Shown piece by piece: positions 51,266-60,518 of a DNA stretch of 64,000 bases (within the stretch, counting starts at the first letter, position 1; every line of letters starts with the position of its first letter). The translations under genes were made by a program, and so were the position numbers. The notes under the pieces are model-generated. The model saw only the letters and a list, made by a program, of their open reading frames with translations. It searched no databases and had not been told where the DNA came from. Origin of the DNA: Litorimonas sp. (GTDB lineage: Bacteria > Pseudomonadota > Alphaproteobacteria > Caulobacterales > Maricaulaceae); contig JAPYSU010000003.1 of NCBI GenBank assembly GCA_029936425.1, positions 1 through 64,000 of the forward strand. Reading direction: 5' to 3'.

Positions 51266-51958
51266 TTAAATATCAGCCTCTGAGAGAGTGTTAAGACGTT
51301 CAAAGACGCGGATATTGATTTTCATCTCTTCCAGTTCTTCTTCGATCCGCTTTTCTTTTTTACGCAAGCGACGAAGCTCTCCGTCTGAAATATTTTCCTT
51401 TTTCATATTGTTCCGCGTGCCGATAAGGGCCTCTTCGCGCCGAATATATCGATCCACCATCTGATCACGTTCTTCATACAGAGCGTAAGTGATTTGACCT
51501 TCTTCATAGCCTGTAAAATAGCCTTTATCAGGGACTGTCCGGCAGAGCTCTGCCTCGGAGTGATTTGACAGGCCATGATCATATCCGGTCTCAAAACTAC
51601 AATATCCGGAAAGGCCTTGATCATAGCCCACAAAATAATCACTGTCGGGGAAGGCCTGACATATAGCTTGAACACTATGGCCATTTGAGCCTTGGCTGAA
51701 ACCTCTGTCATAATCGCAATAAAGCTTCAGCCCCTGATCATACCCTCGCAAATAAGCGGTCCGGTCCGGTTTCACGGCATATTTGGAGCAGGTGGAATTA
51801 TAATCGGCAAGACGGGCCTGTGACTTCCCGTTTTCGCCGTCACGAAAGCCGATGTCTTCCCATCCGCCTGCAAGGCATTCATCTTCGGAGATTGTGGCGC
51901 AGGACGACAGCGCCAAGGTGGTTGCCGCCAGACAGGATGCGATAAGTAATGCTTTCAT
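51266..51958 (-). CDS. DUF2799 domain lipoprotein
   Basis: A 230-residue lipoprotein. The lipobox is LSSC at about residue 20 (KALLIASCLAATTLALSSC). The mature domain has repeated GY..G/GF..G units (DIGFRDGENGKSQ, YLRGYDQGLKLYC, YFVGYDQGLSGYC, YFTGYEEGQITY), the DUF2799 pattern with regularly spaced Cys. The C-terminal 50 residues are a charged coiled coil (LRRLRKKEKRIEEELEEMK). I chose the ATG at 51958 because GGAGGG precedes it. Function of the family is unknown. Confidence 0.85.
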   Translation of the reverse strand: MKALLIASCLAATTLALSSCATISEDECLAGGWEDIGFRDGENGKSQARLADYNSTCSKYAVKPDRTAYLRGYDQGLKLYCDYDRGFSQGSNGHSVQAICQAFPDSDYFVGYDQGLSGYCSFETGYDHGLSNHSEAELCRTVPDKGYFTGYEEGQITYALYEERDQMVDRYIRREEALIGTRNNMKKENISDGELRRLRKKEKRIEEELEEMKINIRVFERLNTLSEADI

Positions 51959-52078
51959 TGTACCCTCCATTTTTAAAACATTTAAAGGAGGAAGGTTGAA
52001 CGGGCAATGTGCGGCCCGTTCAAACTATGTTCATTTATGCTTATCATTCCACCACGGGTGAAACGGTGGGACGGGTTA

Positions 52079-55000
52079 TTATTTCTCCCACCAATACGGC
52101 AAACGCTTTTTATCGCCCGTCACGACTTCGTTCATGGTGTTGGCCTCATAGAGACGTCCGCCAATCATGACGTGCTCGATCCCATCCGTGTTTCGAATAT
52201 CTTCGAGTGGATCGTTTTCCAAAATAACAAGATCTGCGAGCTTGCCGGTTTCCAGAGACCCAATATCGTCGTCAAAGCCGAGATGTTCGGCCGGCATAGT
52301 GGTAGCGGTTGAGAGCGCTTGTAGCGGGCTCATTCCGCCCCGGGCAAAGCTCCACATTTCCCAGTGGGCAGCAAGACCTTCGCGTTGGCCGTGCGCGCCA
52401 ATTCCGACCAAGACACCGGCATCGGCGAGCTGTTTCGACGTGGCAGCTGACGGGGCGTCTGAATAATCTTCAACAGGCGCCGTGACGACACGTTTGGCAC
52501 GCGCTCGCAAAGTAGCGGGCGGTACATGTTCAGACAGAATTGGATGTTCGGAGACATCTCCTTCCTGATAGAAGAAGCGTTCTCCACTCGGGCCGCCATA
52601 TGTGACCACAAGCGTAGGTATATAAGCCACATTGGTCTGACTAAACATCTGGATGACATCATCATACAGAAACTCTTGAGGCAGGTTATGTTCGAGCGAC
52701 GTATTCCCGTCCTGAACCAGAGCCATGTCCATATGGAAAAGAGAGCCGCCCTCGGCAACGACTATCATATCATTCTCGCGTGCGGCATCGACAACTTGCT
52801 GCCGTTGTTCCCGTCGAGGCTGATTATAGTTTTTAACGCCGTGCGCACCTTGCTTTTTCAAACGGGTCACATGCTCGAGCGCATCTTCTTCGGACTCGAT
52901 ATTGGCAAAAAAGCCCGGGGCTTTGGCACCATAAATGACTTCTCCGGTTGAGAAAATCCGCGGAGCCAGTAATTGCCCGGCTCTTTGAAGTTCTGCGGCC
53001 GGGAAGATCGTGTTGGCGCTGCTGGATGGGTCAAATATTGTGGTAACGCCCAAAGCCAGCGTGGCGACGGTTTCCCAATTCTGCTGAGGCACTAGATCGC
53101 CTACGCCTTGCGGACCATGAGCGTGGGCGTCAATGAACCCGGGAACTATAGTTTTCCCCTCCAAATCCACGGAAACTGTGCCGTCCGGAACAGTGATATC
53201 GGCTCCGATGGCCTTGATGCGATCACCGTCAATCAAGATGGTGCCGTTTTCAATAATTCCGCCGTCTTCGTCGGACATGGTGATAATTTTGGCCCCGGTG
53301 AGAGCCACCATGCCATCAGGAATATCCTTATTGATTTTTCGGGATAAAGCCGTCACGGATTTAGGTGTTTCCGGCTGCTCGTCTGCAGATGGGTCAGCTG
53401 AATAAAGAGTCGGGCCAACGGACCAGAAAACCTTGCCGGAATTTGTCCAGCTCGGATAGGTGGCGCCGTTCTGGCTCAGTTTGGTCACGGGCAGGGCGGT
53501 CGCGCTTATCCCGCCGCCGACATTTTGCGGACCGGACAGGATAGGCATAGTGTAAAGGTTATAGTTCTCGCGGAAAGCCACAGTCTGGCCGTCGAAGGAA
53601 ACCTGATAGCTTTGTGCCATTTCAGAGCTCGTATGGGTTCGAGCGTCATGGCCGAGCAGATTTACGCTGACCAAAGCATTTTTCCCGTCTTCATTTCTCG
53701 TCATAAAGAGACGAAGATCATCTGCGCCGAAATGCGGCATGGAACCGGACTTTGAGACTCTGACGGCGTCGCCATTCTCGATGTCCTGAACGTAAATGCC
53801 TTCAGCTTCTGACCATTCCGGAGCTGTCAGATTGCCGCCGCCCTTTTTCTCAAAAGTCAGGTAATCGCCGCCGGGTGACAGAGCCGGGTTCGCATAGTGG
53901 CCGGGCTTGTCCGTGTGGGTGGTGATTTCGCCTGACGTTAAATCTATTGAATGAATGGCGCCGAGATCCGCATCATCCCATGTTGCAAAGACGATTTTGC
54001 TTCCGTCACGGGAGAAACGGGGGTGAAGCTCTTTCAGGTCAGCCGGAAGGTTTGTCAGGCGCTGTTCCTTTCCGCCAGACGCCGGTTTTCTGTAAAGCTT
54101 TCCCAAGCTTTCAAATATAACGGTGCGACCATCCGGAGAGACCTGAACGAAACGCGGCATATGTGTTGTGAAAGTGTCGGGCGCGACATCAACTTTCGGA
54201 CGCGGCGCTGTCCGAATTTCGCGTGTGTCTTTCACGCTGAAATCGATATGTTCGATATCGCCAGTCTCGACGAGAAGTTTGTGAATTTGGCCGCGTGCCC
54301 AGAAATAGAGCGCTTTGGAATCCGGGCTCCAATCCATATTCGGATAAACGCCATGTACCGCCCAGGTTTCCTGCATGTCGCGGTCCAGATGATCAAAAAT
54401 TTCGCGTTCTTCGCCGCTCTCCAGATCTTTTACAAAAAGACGGGTTTCGGCATTAACGCGTTTGACGAAGGCCAAATGTTTTCCATCCGGTGAAGGTGTG
54501 GGGCGCACCGCGCCGCCATAGCCGCCAGCGGCGACGGATATTTCGCCCGTCTCCATGTCATATTTTTTAATTTGGAAAAGTTCAGTGTGAGAATTCTGAG
54601 CATATTCGAAGATCGGGCCGGGGGTCACGTTCTGGCTGTAATAAATGCCTTTGCCGTCCGGCGTGAACATGGGCTCTCCCAGTTCCTTCTGGTGAGTTTC
54701 GGAAGGACGCTCGACGAGTTGAACGCCGGAGCCGCCCTGCGTGCTATAGAGCCAGATTTCGCCGACGCCGAGCGAGCGTGATGTCGTATAATGCTTTCGG
54801 CCCGCAATGAAGTTCCCATTTGGATGCCAAGTGGGATTGTTGAGCAAACGAAAGCTTTCATCCGTCACCTGTTCCATGTCAGAGCCGTCCACATCCATCG
54901 TCCAAATATTGTCGCCGCCCTCACGGTCAGAGATAAAGGCCAGGCGCTGTCCATCCGGAGAGAAGCGGGGCTGCATCTCCCACGCCATGCCGGAGGCGAT

Positions 55001-55267
55001 ATTTGTGGCTTTGCCGCCTGTGACAGGCATGGTGTAAATATCGCCCAGCAGATCAAAAGCGATTGTTTGGCCGTCAGGGGAGACATCCAGGCTCATCCAG
55101 GTGCCTTCCGTCACGTCAATGTCGATGGATTTTTTCGGTCCCGGAGGGTTGGTAACATCCCATTTCGCCTCGTCCTCTTTCTTGTCGGTGTCATCGGACT
55201 GTGCATAGGCAAATGAGGACAGAGACAGAGTTGCAATTGAAACCAGGAGGGATGTTTTGAATGACAT
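52079..55267 (-). CDS. Exported TolB-like beta-propeller plus amidohydrolase protein
   Basis: A 1062-residue exported enzyme. A signal peptide of about 22 residues precedes a TolB/WD40-like propeller half (about 50-600) with repeated PDG and FSPDGQRLAF-type blades. The C-terminal half (about 650-1040) is an amidohydrolase-type barrel: GFIDAHAHG holds the first metal-binding pair, later AHAHG-like and HGQREG motifs add ligands, and LGFDDDIGSLETGKLADLVIL closes the domain. Such fusions are common in marine proteobacteria and hydrolyse peptides or cyclic amides in the periplasm. The substrate is not defined. Confidence 0.9.
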   Translation of the reverse strand: MSFKTSLLVSIATLSLSSFAYAQSDDTDKKEDEAKWDVTNPPGPKKSIDIDVTEGTWMSLDVSPDGQTIAFDLLGDIYTMPVTGGKATNIASGMAWEMQPRFSPDGQRLAFISDREGGDNIWTMDVDGSDMEQVTDESFRLLNNPTWHPNGNFIAGRKHYTTSRSLGVGEIWLYSTQGGSGVQLVERPSETHQKELGEPMFTPDGKGIYYSQNVTPGPIFEYAQNSHTELFQIKKYDMETGEISVAAGGYGGAVRPTPSPDGKHLAFVKRVNAETRLFVKDLESGEEREIFDHLDRDMQETWAVHGVYPNMDWSPDSKALYFWARGQIHKLLVETGDIEHIDFSVKDTREIRTAPRPKVDVAPDTFTTHMPRFVQVSPDGRTVIFESLGKLYRKPASGGKEQRLTNLPADLKELHPRFSRDGSKIVFATWDDADLGAIHSIDLTSGEITTHTDKPGHYANPALSPGGDYLTFEKKGGGNLTAPEWSEAEGIYVQDIENGDAVRVSKSGSMPHFGADDLRLFMTRNEDGKNALVSVNLLGHDARTHTSSEMAQSYQVSFDGQTVAFRENYNLYTMPILSGPQNVGGGISATALPVTKLSQNGATYPSWTNSGKVFWSVGPTLYSADPSADEQPETPKSVTALSRKINKDIPDGMVALTGAKIITMSDEDGGIIENGTILIDGDRIKAIGADITVPDGTVSVDLEGKTIVPGFIDAHAHGPQGVGDLVPQQNWETVATLALGVTTIFDPSSSANTIFPAAELQRAGQLLAPRIFSTGEVIYGAKAPGFFANIESEEDALEHVTRLKKQGAHGVKNYNQPRREQRQQVVDAARENDMIVVAEGGSLFHMDMALVQDGNTSLEHNLPQEFLYDDVIQMFSQTNVAYIPTLVVTYGGPSGERFFYQEGDVSEHPILSEHVPPATLRARAKRVVTAPVEDYSDAPSAATSKQLADAGVLVGIGAHGQREGLAAHWEMWSFARGGMSPLQALSTATTMPAEHLGFDDDIGSLETGKLADLVILENDPLEDIRNTDGIEHVMIGGRLYEANTMNEVVTGDKKRLPYWWEK

Positions 55268-55431
55268 AGGGGGCCTTTATCTGAATTGGATTGTAACTAA
55301 CGATATTTGAGACGAAAAATCATACCTTTTCGTCTCGTAAGGGAATAATAAACCGAAAATATTTCTATCTTCCCGCGCGAACCCTTGTTTTGAGGGTAAC
55401 GCGCAGAGAGGCAAAATTAAATTTGGCGGGG

Positions 55432-56808
55432 TTAAAACCGTCCGGCGGCACCCGGAAAGACAACAGGCGTTTCACTACCGTCTTTGGCGACCGCGCTAAC
55501 GCCGAAAAAGTAATTGTCGATAACGAGGTTTTCGAAAGTCCATTCATTTACCTTTCCGACAAAGCGCGAATGTGTCCATTCCGGTTCTGTTGTGAGACGC
55601 CAATGTACGCGATATCCGGCCAGGTTCGACGCGTTGGCAGGTGTTTCCCACTTGAGCATTGCAGAAGGCTCGACCGCGCCGGAGGCTTCGACATTGGCGG
55701 GAAAGGGCGGAGCGCCCGCCATTCCGGCCATTGTGACAGCGTTTAGCGCGGTGAGTTTCGCGGCATAGGTTTCGTCAACGCCCTCCATTGTATCACCATA
55801 GATAATACCATCTTCCGTACGGAGATCCTGATGCTGGCGGTCATAATGTTCATGGGTTTCCATAATGCGAACGCCGGGAATTCCAACCATATTGAAGGGG
55901 CGGTGATGGCCGCCGCGCCCAAAACGGTCCAAGCGGTAGATCATCATAACATTCAGGTTCGTCATATACTGGTCGGCTTGAGCCTTCACATAGCGCGCGA
56001 GATTTCTGGACGGGCTATCGACTTCGCCGCCTGTAAACCGGCGTGTGCGGGCCTCTTCCTCGGTTTCATTGGCGCGTGTGCCTTCGGAGAAAACGCGGGC
56101 TGTGGAGTTATCGGTGACGCCGTCAACGCCTGTAATGTTAGAGATCATATCGTTATTGAGAACGCCTTTGATATCCCAGCCCTGATCAAGTGCATGCTGC
56201 GCAACGATCTTGCCGCCAAACAGTCCCTGCTCCTCTCCGGATAGTCCGGCATAAATGATGGAGCCTGCAAATTTATGTTTTGAAAGAACGCGCGCCGCTT
56301 CAATTGTACCGGCCATACCGGAGGCATTGTCATTGGCGCCGGGGCTATCAGACGTGCCGTCTAGAGGGTCTGTAACGCGGCTATCAATATCGCCGCTCAT
56401 CATGACATAACGGTTCGGGTCGATACTGCCTTTTTGAATAGCCAGCACGCTGACGACTTCTGTTGGCTCCGGGATGCGGGTTTCGCCTTCGATCGTGTCT
56501 GAAACATACATCACTTCGAGACAGCCACCGCACTCAGCGGAGATTTTCTCGAACTCGTTAAAAATCCAGCGCCGGGCTGCGCCTATGCCGCGTGTGTCGC
56601 TTTCTGTCTCGGATAAAGTATGGCGCGTCCCGAAATCGACGAGCGTTTGGATATCCGAACGAATGCGTTCCGGGGATGGAGCAACAGCAATATCGTAAAT
56701 CTTCTGAACCTCACTCGGGGGCGCGTCCTGACTTTGAGCATATGCCTGGGAAGGCAAGGTAAACATCAGGGCGGAGGCGCCCAGAAAAAGAGGTTTCAAA
56801 ACTGTCAT
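55432..56808 (-). CDS. M28 family metallopeptidase with a fibronectin-III-like C-terminal domain
   Basis: A 458-residue exported peptidase (signal peptide of about 24 residues). The M28 core carries SGDIDSR (residues 138-144), GANDNASG with the bridging Asp160, GEEQGL with Glu192 and Glu193, NNDMI with Asp220, and a late His in METHEHYD. The first ligand, normally His in GH.DS, is Asp140 here, which is unusual. After about residue 370 an FN3-like domain follows (LAGYRVHWRLTTEPEWTHSRF). It probably releases amino acids from peptides outside the cytoplasm. It lies 165 bp upstream of the amidohydrolase gene on the same strand. Confidence 0.88.
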   Translation of the reverse strand: MTVLKPLFLGASALMFTLPSQAYAQSQDAPPSEVQKIYDIAVAPSPERIRSDIQTLVDFGTRHTLSETESDTRGIGAARRWIFNEFEKISAECGGCLEVMYVSDTIEGETRIPEPTEVVSVLAIQKGSIDPNRYVMMSGDIDSRVTDPLDGTSDSPGANDNASGMAGTIEAARVLSKHKFAGSIIYAGLSGEEQGLFGGKIVAQHALDQGWDIKGVLNNDMISNITGVDGVTDNSTARVFSEGTRANETEEEARTRRFTGGEVDSPSRNLARYVKAQADQYMTNLNVMMIYRLDRFGRGGHHRPFNMVGIPGVRIMETHEHYDRQHQDLRTEDGIIYGDTMEGVDETYAAKLTALNAVTMAGMAGAPPFPANVEASGAVEPSAMLKWETPANASNLAGYRVHWRLTTEPEWTHSRFVGKVNEWTFENLVIDNYFFGVSAVAKDGSETPVVFPGAAGRF

Positions 56809-56811
56809 AGA

Positions 56812-57711
56812 TTATCCCGTAGAAGCGAGTTTGAGTACGTTTGTATAAGAGGTTTCATATTCCATTTTCGGCAGATATCCAGCGTTCCGCATGGCCTTGT
56901 GAAGCCTTGGAAGGCGGTAGCACGGCACATACATATAAGCATGATGCTCGAGATGGTAATTCACCCAATATGGAGCGAGGAAAATTCGGGCCGGAAGCGA
57001 GGCTTTCGTCGTTCGGGCGTAACGAAACGGATTTCCGTCCGTCGCGGTCATGGCGTGTTCTGCAATATTGCGAATTCTCAACACGGCCATGAACCAGGTC
57101 ATGAGCGGAAAAAGCCAAAGCGCAAAATACGCCCACCAGATGCCTAACGCCGCCAAGGCGGCAAAAAGAACTATGTTTGTCACTATAATCGGTGTTCGCG
57201 AGCTTTTGGCAAAAGCATCCGAGCCTTCCAGCTCTACGCCCTTTAGGCTTGCCAGCCGTAAACGCCAGAATGTCTGGCCTGTCAGGTCACGGATAAGTTT
57301 CCGCTTGAGGCTTGCCTTAGTCGTGGGAAATTTGGCCGAGAGCGGCAGGTCGGGATCCAGCTCTGTCTGTGTATGCTTGTGATGTTTCAAATGGTAATGA
57401 CGATAGGCCTGCATGTTTCCGCCATAAGGCGCCGCCAAAAGCCAGGTTCCGACAAATTCATTGAGCGATTTGGTTTTGAATAAGACGCCGTGCGCCGCAT
57501 CGTGCATAAGGATAGCCATTCCGTGCTGCCGCGAGCCGATAAGCAAAAAAGACAACAAGAAAGTCAATGGGTTTGGTAACAACACAAACATGGCTCCGGC
57601 GCCTATACAAACGGCCCAAACATGAAATGTCAGCCAAGCGCCCCACAAGTCCGAACGTTTTGCGATAGGCCGGACAATGTCTTTCGACAAAATTGGTGAG
57701 GTAGCTCCCAT
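56812..57711 (-). CDS. Membrane fatty acid desaturase family protein
   Basis: A 299-residue integral membrane di-iron enzyme. The three histidine boxes are visible: HDAAHG, HYHLKHHKHT and HLEHHAYM, separated by hydrophobic segments. The layout fits acyl-lipid or sphingolipid-type desaturases or hydroxylases; regiochemistry cannot be read. I prefer the ATG at 57711, since the longer frame to 57765 adds a basic leader without a ribosome binding site, but neither start is well supported. It ends three bases before the M28 gene start on the same strand. Confidence 0.88.
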   Translation of the reverse strand: MGATSPILSKDIVRPIAKRSDLWGAWLTFHVWAVCIGAGAMFVLLPNPLTFLLSFLLIGSRQHGMAILMHDAAHGVLFKTKSLNEFVGTWLLAAPYGGNMQAYRHYHLKHHKHTQTELDPDLPLSAKFPTTKASLKRKLIRDLTGQTFWRLRLASLKGVELEGSDAFAKSSRTPIIVTNIVLFAALAALGIWWAYFALWLFPLMTWFMAVLRIRNIAEHAMTATDGNPFRYARTTKASLPARIFLAPYWVNYHLEHHAYMYVPCYRLPRLHKAMRNAGYLPKMEYETSYTNVLKLASTG

Positions 57712-57803
57712 AAGTTTATTTTTGCGCGATTGCGGCGTTAAGTCAATTGCACGGCCGCCATTCAAACGCTTGCTTTTAGACGTCTTTTTTACAAAAAGGA
57801 CAC

Positions 57804-58046
57804 ATGACGAAAGATAATACCCCTACTCAAACTGATTGGAAGGCCCGTCTTATTGAGGGGTATCAACAATTTCGCGCGGGAGACTATGTCGAGCAGAAAG
57901 CGCTTTACGAGGAATTGGGCAAGCATGGCCAGAGCCCCAAGGTCATGCTCATTGGGTGTGCGAAAGGCCGTCGATTCGGGACAATTAAAATTGCAAAGCG
58001 CTTATATTTCAATTATCAAGGCGCGTTTGTTAATGTTTGGCGATGA
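57804..58046 (+). pseudogene. Beta-carbonic anhydrase remnant (N-terminal fragment)
   Basis: An 80-codon frame. Its first 52 residues match the N-terminus of bacterial beta-carbonic anhydrases: ARLIEGYQQFRAGDYVEQKALYEELGKHGQSPKVMLIGCA. The sequence then leaves the family at the zinc-site motif (normally CADSRV): here it reads CAKGRRFGT, although GTCGAT further along recalls the VDP codons in another frame, which suggests small deletions. The remaining 150 or so residues of the enzyme are missing; the Coq4 gene lies immediately after. It cannot be an active carbonic anhydrase. It might still be translated as a short protein. Confidence 0.8.
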
Positions 58047-58095
58047 GGTTAAATTCAACGAAGTTCCAGTTTCTTAATCCTCAGATTTCTAAGGC

Positions 58096-58866
58096 TTAAG
58101 CCGCCGCAATGAGAGCGTAAGGGTCAATATTATTTGATCTAAGCGCGTCGTGGACTTCAAAATAACGCGTCGGCGTACCCACGTTCAGACGCTTGCGGGC
58201 AGCCTCCAAATCTTCTTCCATCAAAGCCATGATGTCTTGTGTGTAGATTTTGACTGCGGCTTTGCCAAGGGCTTCGCCCTGTTTGATAGCCGCAAAAACG
58301 GGCGCGCCTTTCGGGACGGATTTTTTGATTTCAAGTCCGGCCATGTAAGCAATGAAACGGGCGCCAATATTTTTATCCTGTGAATAGGTAAATCCTAGAA
58401 CGCAGGCTTCGCCCAAAGCGTCGCGGCTATATCCGGTAAACACATGAAGTAAATCATGAGTGTCGCGCAGACGGTTTGCGAACCACATAAAGTCTTCGGA
58501 CGCCTCAAATTTATTTGAGGATTCAAATTTAGCGTATTCATCCACCAAGCCCTGAGCCGTCAGCCCCTGACTTTGCATGAAATGAAGATAGGCGCGTCCC
58601 ACTGTGTTTTCAGGGAGTTTTGCCAGGTCTTCATGATTGTCGAGTAGAGGGGGAAGGTAGCGCCTTTCTTGAAAACGAGCTTGTCCTTCGGGCGTTTCTA
58701 AAAACCTTTCAAACACTTTGAAAGGACGCGCCCCGTTCAACGCCTTGATAATGTGAAAAACCTGAGTTGTGTCTTCCTTATTCGCCATTAGATTTCGAAA
58801 ATGCCGAAACGCCTTTATGGGTTTCATACGGTATTTAAATCGATTTTTGAGCGATAGGTTTTTCAT
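58096..58866 (-). CDS. Coq4 family ubiquinone biosynthesis protein
   Basis: A 256-residue protein. The Coq4 metal motif HDLLHVFTGYSRDALGE fits HDxxH-x11-E exactly, followed by AC.LGFTYSQ. Coq4 organises or catalyses a late step in coenzyme Q formation and is found in mitochondria and some alphaproteobacteria. I use the ATG at 58866; a TTG start at 58902 would add 12 residues. It stands alone, downstream of the carbonic anhydrase remnant on the other strand. Confidence 0.9.
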   Translation of the reverse strand: MKNLSLKNRFKYRMKPIKAFRHFRNLMANKEDTTQVFHIIKALNGARPFKVFERFLETPEGQARFQERRYLPPLLDNHEDLAKLPENTVGRAYLHFMQSQGLTAQGLVDEYAKFESSNKFEASEDFMWFANRLRDTHDLLHVFTGYSRDALGEACVLGFTYSQDKNIGARFIAYMAGLEIKKSVPKGAPVFAAIKQGEALGKAAVKIYTQDIMALMEEDLEAARKRLNVGTPTRYFEVHDALRSNNIDPYALIAAA

Positions 58867-58953
58867 ATTAACAAATTTATCAATAAGAGACGCAAAATGC
58901 AAGCTTTCTTATTGCATAGTCCTTATTCCTATCCAGTTGGTTTAGCTTTATCA

Positions 58954-59586
58954 TTAAGCCTGAGCGGAAGGGCGCTTCGAGACTTTGTTATGCCAGCTGT
59001 GTAAGGCTTTAAGGTTTTCAGCAGGAGATGCCTTCACCCAACGGGCAAAATCGACACAGACCAAGGCCGTTATATCCGCGAGAGTGAAATTATCACCCGC
59101 CACAAATGGCGTTTGCTGCAATCGGTTATCCAAATCCTCCCAGAAGGTTTCAATTCTCATACGCCCGCGCTCCGCCAATTCCTGAATTTGGGGGATGTTT
59201 TGTCTGCCAGTCATGGCGCGGTTTTTCATATGTGGAGACGTGTTTCGTAGGATTTCAGCAATGGCATGGAGCCCTTCAAACTCAACCCGTGCATTCCATT
59301 CCAACACATTGGCTCGGGAGAATGGATCCGTTCCCATCAATGGCGGCTCCGGATGGAGCTGATCAACATAATAGGCAATAGCGAGGTTTTCCGATAGCGA
59401 TTTTCCGTCTTCCGTGACGAGGACGGGAACCGTGCGGCGAGGATTAATTGCCGCAAATTCGTCTTTCATCTGCTCGCCTTTGGCCAGATCAACTTGCAAG
59501 CATTCATATTTGATGCCTTTCTCTGCGAGAAAAATGCGCGTTCGGCGTGGACTTGGCGCAGTTGAACAATCATACAATGTCAGCAT
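58954..59586 (-). CDS. Glutathione S-transferase family protein
   Basis: A 210-residue cytosolic GST. The N-terminal thioredoxin-like domain has LYDCSTAPSPRRTRIFLAEKG, with VPVLVTEDGKSLSENLAIAYYV and the cis-Pro and Ser-binding turn. The C-terminal all-helical domain has NFTLADITALVCVDFARW. The active-site Ser is in the Zeta/Beta-like N-terminus. It conjugates glutathione to an electrophile or uses it as cofactor; substrate unknown. It starts 27 bp from the divergent pirin gene. Confidence 0.9.
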   Translation of the reverse strand: MLTLYDCSTAPSPRRTRIFLAEKGIKYECLQVDLAKGEQMKDEFAAINPRRTVPVLVTEDGKSLSENLAIAYYVDQLHPEPPLMGTDPFSRANVLEWNARVEFEGLHAIAEILRNTSPHMKNRAMTGRQNIPQIQELAERGRMRIETFWEDLDNRLQQTPFVAGDNFTLADITALVCVDFARWVKASPAENLKALHSWHNKVSKRPSAQA

Positions 59587-59612
59587 ATCTTTTCCTTTGT
59601 CTTTAGGCTTTT

Positions 59613-60518
59613 ATGGCAGTGACTCGTTCAATCCTCAAATCAATTTCTCCCCACGAGAAAGATTTGGGCGGGTTTTCAGTTCGGCGGTCTGTTCCTCAGG
59701 TCGGAACGAAGTCGATTGGCCCTTGGGTCTTTTTTGATCATTTTGGCCCGGCGGAGTTTTCTCCAGGTGACGGCATCAATGTACGCCCGCATCCCCATAT
59801 TGGACTTGCGACAGTGTCATATTTGTTTGAGGGCGAAATTCATCACCGCGACAGTTTGGGGAGCGATACTCTGATACACCCCGGCGCAATTAACCTGATG
59901 GTGGCGGGCCGCGGCATTACGCATTCTGAACGCACTCGCAAAGAATTAAGAGAACAAGGCTATCGACTTCACGGACTTCAACTCTGGCATGCTTTGCCTG
60001 AACAGGACGAGGAAATAGAGCCCGCTTTTTACCATACGCCGGCGAAAGATATTCCAGAGGTTCAAATAGATAATGTTAAAATTCGCGTGATGATGGGCGA
60101 AGCGTATGGCGTGACCTCACCGGTAAAAACCTTTTCCCCAATACTATATGTGGAAGCGGAAATGCCCGCAGGTGCAGAATTAGAAATTCCGAAGGCGGAC
60201 GAAATTGGCGTCTATGTTGTGAAAGGAGATGCCAAAATTAACGGAGAAGAAAGCCCATTATTTACAATGAGTGTCCTGAACCCCGGTGCGAATAAAATCA
60301 CCGCTGAATCGGACGTCCGTTTAGCCATCATCGGCGGTTCTCCCCTGGGTAATCGCTATATCGATTGGAACTTTGTCTCCTCTCGAAGAGAACGCATCGA
60401 ACAGGCGAAGCAAGATTGGAAGTCAGGACGGTATGATACCGTGCCTGGTGACAGCGAAGAATTCATCCCGCTTCCAGATGAAACCAACCCCCATAAACCG
60501 AGAGAGACAAATCTATGA
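59613..60518 (+). CDS. Pirin family protein
   Basis: A 301-residue bicupin. The N-terminal cupin has the metal-binding pattern NVRPHPHIGLATVSYLFEGEIHHRDSLG and ITHSERT; the C-terminal cupin has YVEAEMPAGAELEIPKADEIGVYVVKGDA. Pirins bind iron and some act as quercetin dioxygenases or redox sensors. The gene overlaps the oxidoreductase gene by four bases, so the two work in the same unit. Physiological role is not fixed. Confidence 0.93.
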   Translation: MAVTRSILKSISPHEKDLGGFSVRRSVPQVGTKSIGPWVFFDHFGPAEFSPGDGINVRPHPHIGLATVSYLFEGEIHHRDSLGSDTLIHPGAINLMVAGRGITHSERTRKELREQGYRLHGLQLWHALPEQDEEIEPAFYHTPAKDIPEVQIDNVKIRVMMGEAYGVTSPVKTFSPILYVEAEMPAGAELEIPKADEIGVYVVKGDAKINGEESPLFTMSVLNPGANKITAESDVRLAIIGGSPLGNRYIDWNFVSSRRERIEQAKQDWKSGRYDTVPGDSEEFIPLPDETNPHKPRETNL

